A stretch of 11,475 nt of DNA, from assembly GCA_964505065.1 (NCBI GenBank), contig CAZDGF010000074.1, forward strand, positions 1-11,475, read 5' to 3'. This DNA comes from JABMMZ01 sp964505065. Its GTDB lineage: Bacteria; Bacteroidota; Bacteroidia; NS11-12g; UBA955. Within the stretch, counting starts at the first letter, position 1. Each line of letters begins with the position of its first letter. Both the position numbers and the translations under genes were made by a program. The notes below the pieces were generated by a model, which saw only the letters and a list, made by a program, of their open reading frames with translations, was not told the DNA's origin and made no database searches. Shown piece by piece: positions 1-5,957 of this stretch.

Positions 1-34
1 TTGCAATTATGTTTTGTAAAAACATGATTTGCAA
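1..34. repeat. Imperfect hairpin at the left edge
   Basis: ATGTTTT (9-15) and AAAACAT (19-25) form a perfect 7-bp stem with loop GTA. The flanks TTGCAA (1-6) and TTGCAA (29-34) can extend it across small internal loops. Its right arm runs into the larger inverted repeat that starts at 25, so it is probably the outer part of the same dispersed element, cut by the window edge. No function can be read from it. Confidence 0.45.
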
Positions 35-75
35 TTTGTTATTCGATTCAGCAAGTCTATTGCTGAATTTGGGTT
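25..75 (+). repeat. Left copy of a 51-bp terminal inverted repeat
   Basis: Bases 25-75 match the reverse complement of 11425-11475 at 50 of 51 positions; the one difference is G at 55. The core is a hairpin of its own: ATTCAGCAA (46-54) and TTGCTGAAT (60-68) pair perfectly over 9 bp with a 5-base loop. Two near-identical copies at both window ends suggest a dispersed, REP-like or MITE-like element. No transposase lies beside it. The TTG of the downstream gene's probable -33 box lies inside the right arm of this hairpin. Confidence 0.85.
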
Positions 76-90
76 TAAAACTTATATTTG
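60..90 (+). promoter_or_regulatory. Bacteroidota-type promoter for the hydrolase cluster
   Basis: TTG at 60-62 and TATATTTG at 83-90 are separated by 20 bases, fitting the phylum's -33 TTG / -7 TAnnTTTG pattern. The -7 box ends 5 bases before the ATG at 96, so transcription would start at or very near that ATG, giving a leaderless or almost leaderless mRNA. This position is the main reason for choosing 96 as the start of the next gene. Confidence 0.55.
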
Positions 91-95
91 TACAA

Positions 96-971
96 ATGAT
101 AGCCCCAAAATGGAAAATAAGAATAAAGAAAATAGCAATTATAGCGTTGCTGTTTGTTTATTTTTTACCAGCTATCTCACACATTGTGCCAAGTAGTTTA
201 AATCCTGAAAAAACAAATAAATTCTTTACAAAGAAAAAACAAAAATTTAAAGATAGTTTTATTATTAGTAATGGCAAAAAACTACATTTTGTAGCTACAG
301 GAAATGATACCATGCCTATGTTGTTGTTTATACATGGTTCTCCTGGTAGCTGGGATGCGTTTAAAGATTATTTGGCAGATACTGAATTGCAAAAAAAATG
401 TTTTATAATGGCGGTAGATAGAGCAGGGTATGGACAAAGCAATGCCGAAGCACTTGCTGCCTTGCAAGCCCAAGCCAATTTTATTGCACCAATTTTAGCA
501 TTGAGAAAAAACAACAAGCCATTTACCATCGTTAGCCACTCCTATGGCGGACCAGTAAGCATAAAATTAGCCTTAAAACACCAAGAAAATTTGAAGCAAT
601 TGATATTGATTGCGCCTACAATTTCACCTGCAATTGAAGAAAATATACATTGGAAACGTGCTTTGCAAAAAATAAGTAAAATGGCTATTTGGGCTTGGAT
701 GGTAGCCAAAGATTTAAAAACAAGTACCCACGAAATGCAGCCTTTGCCCAATGAAGTAAGACAAATGGAAAAAGATTATCCCCTATTTGTAAAGCCCATT
801 TTAGAAATCCATGGCACCAAAGATGTGCTTGCTCCCTTTGGCAATCAACAATATGTGGTAGATAATTTTAGCAATGTAAGTTCAATTGTACTCAAAGATG
901 AAGGACATTTAATCCCTTTTACCATGACAGAAAAAATGATAGAAATAATTAAAAAAGAAATAGAAAAGTAA
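96..971 (+). CDS. Alpha/beta-fold hydrolase, N-terminally membrane-anchored
   Basis: A 291-residue serine hydrolase of unknown substrate. The N terminus (about residues 9-28, rich in I, L, A and F after Lys/Arg) is one membrane segment or uncleaved signal, so the catalytic domain probably lies outside the inner membrane. Visible catalytic parts are the oxyanion loop HGSPGSW from residue 80, a nucleophile elbow S-H-S-Y-G-G with Ser149, an acid in GTKD (Asp243) and the His of EGH (His271). The elbow has Ser where most relatives have the first Gly of GxSxG. The frame stays open upstream to base 9, but that part runs through the inverted repeat, so I use the ATG at 96. The next gene starts 1 nt after the stop, which makes an operon likely. 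Esterase, peptidase or dehalogenase activity cannot be separated from the sequence. Confidence 0.8.
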   Translation: MIAPKWKIRIKKIAIIALLFVYFLPAISHIVPSSLNPEKTNKFFTKKKQKFKDSFIISNGKKLHFVATGNDTMPMLLFIHGSPGSWDAFKDYLADTELQKKCFIMAVDRAGYGQSNAEALAALQAQANFIAPILALRKNNKPFTIVSHSYGGPVSIKLALKHQENLKQLILIAPTISPAIEENIHWKRALQKISKMAIWAWMVAKDLKTSTHEMQPLPNEVRQMEKDYPLFVKPILEIHGTKDVLAPFGNQQYVVDNFSNVSSIVLKDEGHLIPFTMTEKMIEIIKKEIEK

Positions 972-972
972 A

Positions 973-1548
973 ATGAAAAAGTATAGTATAACAATGGTTT
1001 TCATATTGTTTTCTACAATAATAATTGCACAAAAAGGCACAGTAGCATCTATTGGTAATTATTATGTATTTGCAAGAACGGCTTATATGTTTGACAATTA
1101 CAATTCGGTAGGAGTTTGGGGGAGCATAGGTGGATTAAAAAAAATAAAAAACAAGCATTTTATTGGCATAAATTTAGATTTTAAAAAACACCTTTACGAA
1201 GGGGCAACAGATTTTGAAATAAGACCATTATTAGATACCAAATCGGTTAAAATTAGCTACCATTATTTAGTTAATATTTGGCGCAATAAAATATATTGGG
1301 ATATTGGTATTGGTGCAGGAATAATGAATTTAAGTAACAGTAAAATTAGCAAAGTATTGCCCACAGCAACTTTAATTAATTATTTAGATATTCATTTAAG
1401 CAAACGCATAATTTTAGAATTGCCTTCCTTGCTCATCTTTAATCCAGCAAATACGGTAAATATAACACCTAATAAATTATTTAAAACACAGCCCTTGTAT
1501 GTTCAATATACTTTTTTTTCGTGTGGCTTTAAGTATAAATTTTATTAA
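973..1548 (+). CDS. Exported hypothetical protein, probable small outer-membrane beta-barrel
   Basis: A 191-residue protein I cannot assign to a named family. Residues 1-19 form a clear signal peptide (MKK, then a hydrophobic core) with likely cleavage at IIIA/QKG, a cut before Gln that is common in Bacteroidota. The mature part has alternating hydrophobic and polar residues and many Tyr, Phe and Gly. It ends in aromatic-rich strands (LYVQYTFF, then GFKYKFY), as expected of an outer-membrane barrel, but there is no diagnostic motif. It starts 1 nt after the hydrolase stop and ends 2 nt before rnhB, so it is very likely co-transcribed with both. A periplasmic beta-rich protein is the alternative. 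Confidence 0.65.
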   Translation: MKKYSITMVFILFSTIIIAQKGTVASIGNYYVFARTAYMFDNYNSVGVWGSIGGLKKIKNKHFIGINLDFKKHLYEGATDFEIRPLLDTKSVKISYHYLVNIWRNKIYWDIGIGAGIMNLSNSKISKVLPTATLINYLDIHLSKRIILELPSLLIFNPANTVNITPNKLFKTQPLYVQYTFFSCGFKYKFY

Positions 1549-1550
1549 AA

Positions 1551-2144
1551 ATGTTAGAAAAATACTACCAATCCAAACTCATAGAAGCAGGATGCGATGA
1601 GGCAGGTAGAGGCTGTTTAGCAGGTGCTGTATTTGCAGCTGCTGTTATTATTCCTAAAGGCGTAGTTATAGATGGGTTAAACGATTCTAAACAATTAACA
1701 GAAAAAAAACGCCAAGCCCTACGCCCTATTATTGAAGAAAAATGTATTTGGGCAGTGGCTTCTGTATCTGCTGCTGAGATTGATAAAATAAATATTCTAA
1801 ATGCCTCTATAAAAGCCATGCACTTGGCTTTAGAAAAATTAAGTAAAATGCCTGAATTTATTATCATAGATGGCAATAGATTTAAGCCCTACAAAAATAT
1901 AGCATACAAAACCATTGTAAAAGGCGATAGCAAATATTTGAGTATAGCTGCAGCCTCTATTTTAGCCAAAACCCACAGAGATGAATACATGGAAAATTTA
2001 AGTAAAGATTTTCCTGAATACCAATGGGCGCAAAACAAAGGATATCCCACAAAATTACATCGTGAGGCTATTGCAAAAATTGGAGCTTGCCCACACCATA
2101 GAATGAGTTTTACTTTATTGCCCTCGCAATTAGAATTGTTTTAG
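1551..2144 (+). CDS. rnhB: Ribonuclease HII
   Basis: Cuts the RNA strand of RNA/DNA hybrids and removes single ribonucleotides misincorporated in DNA, in the cytoplasm. At 197 residues it has the normal family length. The four acidic metal ligands are visible: Asp16 and Glu17 in DEAGRG, Asp107 in IIIDGNRF and Asp126 in KGDSKYLSIAAASILAK. Other family blocks are NDSKQLTEKKR (44-54) and the C-terminal YPTKLHREAI and PHHRMSF. The last five residues, QLELF (193-197), match the QLxLF form of the bacterial sliding-clamp binding motif. It starts 2 nt after the preceding gene, so it is the third member of that cluster. The ATG is the only plausible start close to the DEAGRG block. Confidence 0.96.
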   Translation: MLEKYYQSKLIEAGCDEAGRGCLAGAVFAAAVIIPKGVVIDGLNDSKQLTEKKRQALRPIIEEKCIWAVASVSAAEIDKINILNASIKAMHLALEKLSKMPEFIIIDGNRFKPYKNIAYKTIVKGDSKYLSIAAASILAKTHRDEYMENLSKDFPEYQWAQNKGYPTKLHREAIAKIGACPHHRMSFTLLPSQLELF

Positions 2145-2163
2145 ATTAAAATTCTTACCTTTG
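2136..2163 (+). promoter_or_regulatory. Promoter for the E1 dehydrogenase gene
   Basis: TACCTTTG at 2156-2163 is an exact TAnnTTTG -7 element. A TTG at 2136-2138 could be the -33 box, but its 17-base spacing is short and the -7 element is the stronger evidence. It overlaps the end of rnhB and lies 5 bases before the ATG at 2169, so the mRNA would be leaderless from 2169 or have a short leader for the alternative ATG at 2181. Confidence 0.5.
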
Positions 2164-2168
2164 CCATT

Positions 2169-4565
2169 ATGTTGCAAAATATGGCGCAAAACAATGCAAA
2201 TTTAAACATAGAAGATTTTAAAGCAGAGGTTTTAAACGATTATAAAATAGCTTTTGAAAGCCGTCAGGCAAGTCTTTTAGGGCGAAAGGAAGTGTTAACA
2301 GGTAAAGCCAAGTTTGGTATTTTTGGCGATGGCAAAGAGGTAGCCCAAATGGCTATGGCTAAAGCTTTTCAAAAAGGCGACTACCGCAGTGGCTATTACC
2401 GCGACCAAACTTTTATGTTTGCTACAGGCATGAATACCATTCAACAATTTTTTGCCCAATTGTATGCCCATACAGATGTAGCGGCAGAGCCAAACAGTGC
2501 GGGCAGAAGCATGAATGGGCATTTTGCTTCCAGAATGTTAGATGACAATGGTAACTGGTTGCCCCAATCCGATAGATATAATTCTACTTCCGATATATCG
2601 CCAACGGCAGGGCAAATGCCACGTTTGTTAGGCTTGGCACTGGCTTCTAAATTGTATAAAAACAATACAGAATTACACCAATTTACCAACTTTTCTAACA
2701 AAGGCAATGAAGTAGCTTTTGGCACTATTGGCAATGCGAGTACAAGCGAGGGCGGATTTTGGGAAGTAATTAATGCAGCAGGCGTGCTACAAGTGCCATT
2801 GGCTATGAGCGTTTGGGACGATGGCTATGGTATTTCCGTGCCAGCAAAATACCAAACAACAAAAGAAAACATTAGTGCTATTTTAAGTGGTTTTAATTCT
2901 GATGAAAATGGCTTGGGTGTAGATATTTTTACAGCCAAAGGTTGGGATTATGCAGAGCTTTGCAATGTGTATCAAAAAGCCATTAAACATTGTAGAGATA
3001 ATCATCGCCCTATATTGATACATATTACAGAGGTTACCCAGCCGCAAGGACATAGCACAAGCGGCTCGCACGAGCGTTATAAAAGTAAAGACCGCTTGGC
3101 TTGGGAGCAAGATTTTGATTGCATAAAAAAAATGCGTGAATGGATTTTAGATAATGAAATTTCTACTTCAGAAAATTTAGATACCATAGAAAATGAAGCC
3201 ACCGAATATGTAAACCAATGCAAAAAAAATGCGTGGGAAGCCTATTTGCAACCCTTAAAACAAGATGTTGCAGAAGCTATTACATTATTAGAAAAAATAC
3301 AAAACCCTACAGCCGAGCAAGCCATTAAAGATTTAAAAGCTACCAAAGATGCAGGCAGAAAAGATATTGGCATAGCTGTAAACAAAGTACTAGTTGCTTC
3401 AGCAGGACAACAAGGTGCAGAAAGACAAAATTTAAAACAATATTACGAACAATTTTTAGTTAAAAATTTTGAGCGTTATTCTTCAACATTGCATAGCGAA
3501 TCGAACGAAAATGTATTTGCTTTTGAAGAAATAAAAGCTGAATACAATGATGATAAATTGGTAGATGGTAGAGAAGTAGTATTGGCTTGTTTTGATGCTG
3601 CACTTGGCAGAGACCCTCGCATATTTGCCTTTGGCGAAGATGTAGGCACAATAGGCGATGTTAACCAAGGTTTTGCAGGTATGCAAGAAAAATATGGCGA
3701 AATACGCGTTTCAGATACTGGCATTAGAGAATTAAGTATTATTGGGCAAGGTATTGGTGCAGCTATGCGTGGCTTGCGCCCAATTGCCGAAATTCAATAT
3801 TTAGATTATTTATTATATGCCATTCAAATAATGAGTGATGATATAGCTACGCTGCAATACCGCACCAAAGGCGGACAAAAAGCACCTATTATTATTCGTA
3901 CCCGTGGGCATAGATTGGAAGGTATTTGGCATAGTGGCTCGCCAATGGGTATGATAATAAATGCTGTTAGAGGCATGTATGTATGTGTGCCTCGCAATAT
4001 GACGCAAGCCGCAGGTATGTATAATCTTCTACTAAAAGCAGATGAACCAGCTTTGGTTGTAGAATGTTTGAACGGCTATCGCCTAAAAGAAAAAATGCCA
4101 AGTAATATTGGAGATTTTACCGTGCCATTGGGTATTCCAGAAGTGCTGATTACTGGCAGTGATGTAACTATTGTAAGCTATGGTAGCACCTTGCGTGTTA
4201 TACAAGATGCTATGGGTAAATTAAGCGAGGTTGGTATTAGTTGCGAGTTGATAGATGTACAAACCTTATTGCCATTTGATATTAACCACAGCATAGTTGA
4301 ATCTTTAAAAAAGACCAACAAAATTGTATGTATAGATGAAGATGTGCCAGGTGGTGCAACAGCCTTTATGCTGCAACAAGTGTTAGATACACAAAAAGGC
4401 TATTTGCATTTAGATGCACCACCTTTAACAATAGCTGCCAAAGCCCATCGCCCAGCTTATGGTACAGATGGCGATTATTTTAGCAAACCCAATGCCGAGG
4501 ATATATTCAATGCTATTTATAACATAATGCATGAGTATAATCCAAGCAAGTTTGGGGAGTTGTAA
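2169..4565 (+). CDS. 2-oxoacid dehydrogenase E1, fused alpha and beta subunits
   Basis: A thiamine-diphosphate enzyme that decarboxylates a 2-oxoacid and passes the acyl group to the lipoyl E2 of a dehydrogenase complex. The 798 residues join an E1-alpha part (about 1-450) and an E1-beta part (about 464-795) that are separate chains in many bacteria. In E1-alpha the cofactor motif is GNASTSEGG (188-196) followed by WDDGYGIS (216-223), where typical relatives have GDG...NN. A SGSHERYKSKDRL loop follows. E1-beta starts at LVDGREVV and has FGEDVG (Glu490 of the expected GEDV block), DTGIRELSIIGQGIGAAM, and the C-terminal transketolase domain with CIDEDVPGG. Branched-chain (2-oxoisovalerate) substrates are my best guess; pyruvate is possible. 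No E2 or E3 gene is nearby. The ATG at 2181 (MAQNN) is an alternative start, since it leaves a 17-nt gap after the -7 box. Confidence 0.9.
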   Translation: MLQNMAQNNANLNIEDFKAEVLNDYKIAFESRQASLLGRKEVLTGKAKFGIFGDGKEVAQMAMAKAFQKGDYRSGYYRDQTFMFATGMNTIQQFFAQLYAHTDVAAEPNSAGRSMNGHFASRMLDDNGNWLPQSDRYNSTSDISPTAGQMPRLLGLALASKLYKNNTELHQFTNFSNKGNEVAFGTIGNASTSEGGFWEVINAAGVLQVPLAMSVWDDGYGISVPAKYQTTKENISAILSGFNSDENGLGVDIFTAKGWDYAELCNVYQKAIKHCRDNHRPILIHITEVTQPQGHSTSGSHERYKSKDRLAWEQDFDCIKKMREWILDNEISTSENLDTIENEATEYVNQCKKNAWEAYLQPLKQDVAEAITLLEKIQNPTAEQAIKDLKATKDAGRKDIGIAVNKVLVASAGQQGAERQNLKQYYEQFLVKNFERYSSTLHSESNENVFAFEEIKAEYNDDKLVDGREVVLACFDAALGRDPRIFAFGEDVGTIGDVNQGFAGMQEKYGEIRVSDTGIRELSIIGQGIGAAMRGLRPIAEIQYLDYLLYAIQIMSDDIATLQYRTKGGQKAPIIIRTRGHRLEGIWHSGSPMGMIINAVRGMYVCVPRNMTQAAGMYNLLLKADEPALVVECLNGYRLKEKMPSNIGDFTVPLGIPEVLITGSDVTIVSYGSTLRVIQDAMGKLSEVGISCELIDVQTLLPFDINHSIVESLKKTNKIVCIDEDVPGGATAFMLQQVLDTQKGYLHLDAPPLTIAAKAHRPAYGTDGDYFSKPNAEDIFNAIYNIMHEYNPSKFGEL

Positions 4566-4617
4566 TTTTTTAGCAATATAAATATTTAATTTACAATTAT
4601 TTATTTTTACCAATTCC

Positions 4618-4731
4618 AATAATTACATAAAATTGCAATTATGGGAATTGACTCCAATAATTACATAAATTTGCAAATATGGGAATTGACTCCTATATTT
4701 GCATAAAATTGTAAATATGGGAATTGATTTG
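4618..4731 (+). repeat. Three 38-bp tandem repeats carrying stacked start codons
   Basis: Copies lie at 4618-4655, 4656-4693 and 4694-4731. The first two differ at 2 of 38 positions; the third differs from the second at 8, mostly at its ends. Each copy contains ATGGGAATTGA, the start of the downstream ATPase gene, so ATGs recur at 4641, 4679 and 4717. Because 38 is not a multiple of 3, the ATGs are in three different frames. The first two open short reading frames beginning MGIDS that end at 4706 (21 residues) and 4714 (11 residues), just before the true start. The third copy alone has an exact TATATTTG promoter box. A partial copy (AATTCC at 4612-4617) precedes the array. Confidence 0.9.
4671..4701 (+). 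promoter_or_regulatory. Promoter for the ATPase gene, built across two repeat copies
   Basis: TTG at 4671-4673, from the second repeat copy, and TATATTTG at 4694-4701, from the third copy, are 20 bases apart, the same spacing as the promoter before the hydrolase. The -7 box ends 15 bases before the ATG at 4717. A second candidate, TAAATTTG at 4666-4673, lies 5 bases before the upstream ATG at 4679. No Shine-Dalgarno sequence is seen. Confidence 0.5.
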
Positions 4732-5892
4732 ATTGTTAACAGAAAAGCTATAGCGGTAGCTCACTCATTAGCTGCTCAATTTAGAATTGTATGTGTTACA
4801 GGTCCAAGGCAATCGGGTAAAACTACTTTAATTAAAAAAGCATTTAAAGAAATGCCTTATGTTAATTTAGAAAACCCTGATATGTTAACTATGGCTTTGA
4901 ATGAACCTAAAAAATTTTTAGCCCAATATCCCAAAGGTGCTATTATTGACGAAGCGCAAAAAGCACCTATTTTATTCAATTACTTACAGCAAATTGTAGA
5001 TAAAAGCAATAAACGTGGGCAGTTTGTTTTAAGTGGTTCAAATAATTTTTTATTGCAACAATCTATTAGCCAATCTTTAGCAGGAAGGGTAGCTTATTTA
5101 GAATTATTGCCATTGGCATACAATGAAATTACAACTGTAAAAGGCTATAAAAAAGCTACAAAAGAAGATATTTTGCTAAAAGGTTCTTACCCTGAATTAT
5201 ACCAACAACCGCAAATTGTTGTAAAAACTTGGATGCAAAATTATATTCAAACGTATATTGAAAAAGACGTTAGATTGCTTAGAAATATAGGCAATGCCAA
5301 TACATTTAAAAAGTTTGTGGGCTTATGTGCCAATTATGCTGGGCAGCAACTAAACATTAACAATATATGCAAACTTGCAAGTATTGATTTTAAAACGGCT
5401 AAAGATTGGCTTTCTATTTTAGAAAGCAGTTATATCATTTATTTTTTACAGCCTTTTTTTGAAAACTATGCCAAAAGGATAACTCAAACACCCAAATTAT
5501 ATTTTAATGATACTGGTTTGTTGTGCAATTTATTACAAATCAATACAACTAAAATGCTTATATCTAAAGATAAAAAAGGAGCTATTTTTGAAAATTGGGT
5601 AATTACAGAATTAAAAAAAAACAGATTAAACAAAGGCGAAAAAGCAGATTTTTATTATTTTAGAGATTCTGCTGGCAACGAAATAGATTTACTTATTTTC
5701 AAAAATGACCAATGGCTGCCTATTGAAATAAAATACAATCAAACATTTGACAAAGAAATGGCAAGTGGTATAAAATGGTGGCAAAAACTAAGCCGAACAG
5801 AAGGCGGAATGGTAATTTATGGTGGCAATAAAGTTGTAGAGTTTAGCGAAAACTGCTTTGCCCAACCTTGGAATAGTGTAAGCGATATTTAA
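4717..5892 (+). CDS. AAA-family ATPase with DUF4143-type C-terminal part
   Basis: A 391-residue protein of a widespread prokaryotic ATPase family whose cellular role is unknown. Walker A is GPRQSGKTT (29-37), Walker B is AIIDEAQKAP with Asp78 and Glu79, and a sensor-like LSGSNNFLL (from Leu105) precedes LAGRVAYLELLPL. The middle has a winged-helix-like stretch (INNICKLASIDFKTAKDWL). The C-terminal part matches the DUF4143 pattern, with EID (Asp324) and EIK (337-339) resembling a PD-(D/E)xK nuclease core. The acids and lysine are present, but activity cannot be inferred. The frame opens 18 nt earlier at a TTG (4699), but that lies inside the promoter box, so I choose the ATG at 4717, whose MGID start is the one copied in the upstream repeats. 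Such solitary ATPases often belong to accessory DNA. Confidence 0.88.
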   Translation: MGIDLIVNRKAIAVAHSLAAQFRIVCVTGPRQSGKTTLIKKAFKEMPYVNLENPDMLTMALNEPKKFLAQYPKGAIIDEAQKAPILFNYLQQIVDKSNKRGQFVLSGSNNFLLQQSISQSLAGRVAYLELLPLAYNEITTVKGYKKATKEDILLKGSYPELYQQPQIVVKTWMQNYIQTYIEKDVRLLRNIGNANTFKKFVGLCANYAGQQLNINNICKLASIDFKTAKDWLSILESSYIIYFLQPFFENYAKRITQTPKLYFNDTGLLCNLLQINTTKMLISKDKKGAIFENWVITELKKNRLNKGEKADFYYFRDSAGNEIDLLIFKNDQWLPIEIKYNQTFDKEMASGIKWWQKLSRTEGGMVIYGGNKVVEFSENCFAQPWNSVSDI

Positions 5893-5904
5893 AAATATCT
5901 TTTT
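5884..5904 (+). terminator. AT-rich hairpin and T-run at the end of the ATPase gene
   Basis: GATATTT (5884-5890) and AAATATC (5893-5899) form a perfect 7-bp stem with a 2-base loop, followed by five T. The stem includes the last codons and part of the stop. It is weak because of its AT content, but placement and T-run fit a factor-independent terminator between this gene and uvrA. Confidence 0.45.
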
Positions 5905-5935
5905 CTAAAAACAAATACACAAGCTGTTTTGTATT

Positions 5936-5943
5936 TACCTTTG
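5936..5943 (+). promoter_or_regulatory. -7 promoter element for uvrA
   Basis: TACCTTTG matches TAnnTTTG exactly and is identical to the box before the E1 gene. It ends 14 bases before the uvrA ATG at 5958. No good -33 TTG is seen at the expected distance. I see no LexA-like palindrome that I could defend. Confidence 0.45.
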
Positions 5944-5957
5944 CAAACTTTAGCTAA

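Noticed and set aside
9..95. N-terminal extension of the hydrolase from ATG 9
   Set aside because: The extension would be coded by the dispersed inverted repeat and would place the promoter boxes inside the gene; the ATG at 96 gives a normal signal-anchor start.
4560..4595. Terminator after the E1 gene from TTGTAA and TTACAA
   Set aside because: The 6-bp AT-rich arms are 24 bases apart with no compact stem, which is expected by chance in DNA this AT-rich.
4425..4619. Minus-strand open frame across the end of the E1 gene
   Set aside because: It overlaps conserved E1-beta coding sequence and has no promoter, signal or domain.
4699..4716. TTG start 6 codons upstream for the AAA ATPase
   Set aside because: The TTG is the end of the TATATTTG promoter box, and the repeated MGID start supports the ATG at 4717.
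4618..4731. CRISPR-like array
   Set aside because: Units are directly adjacent with no spacers between them, there are only three, and no cas gene is present.
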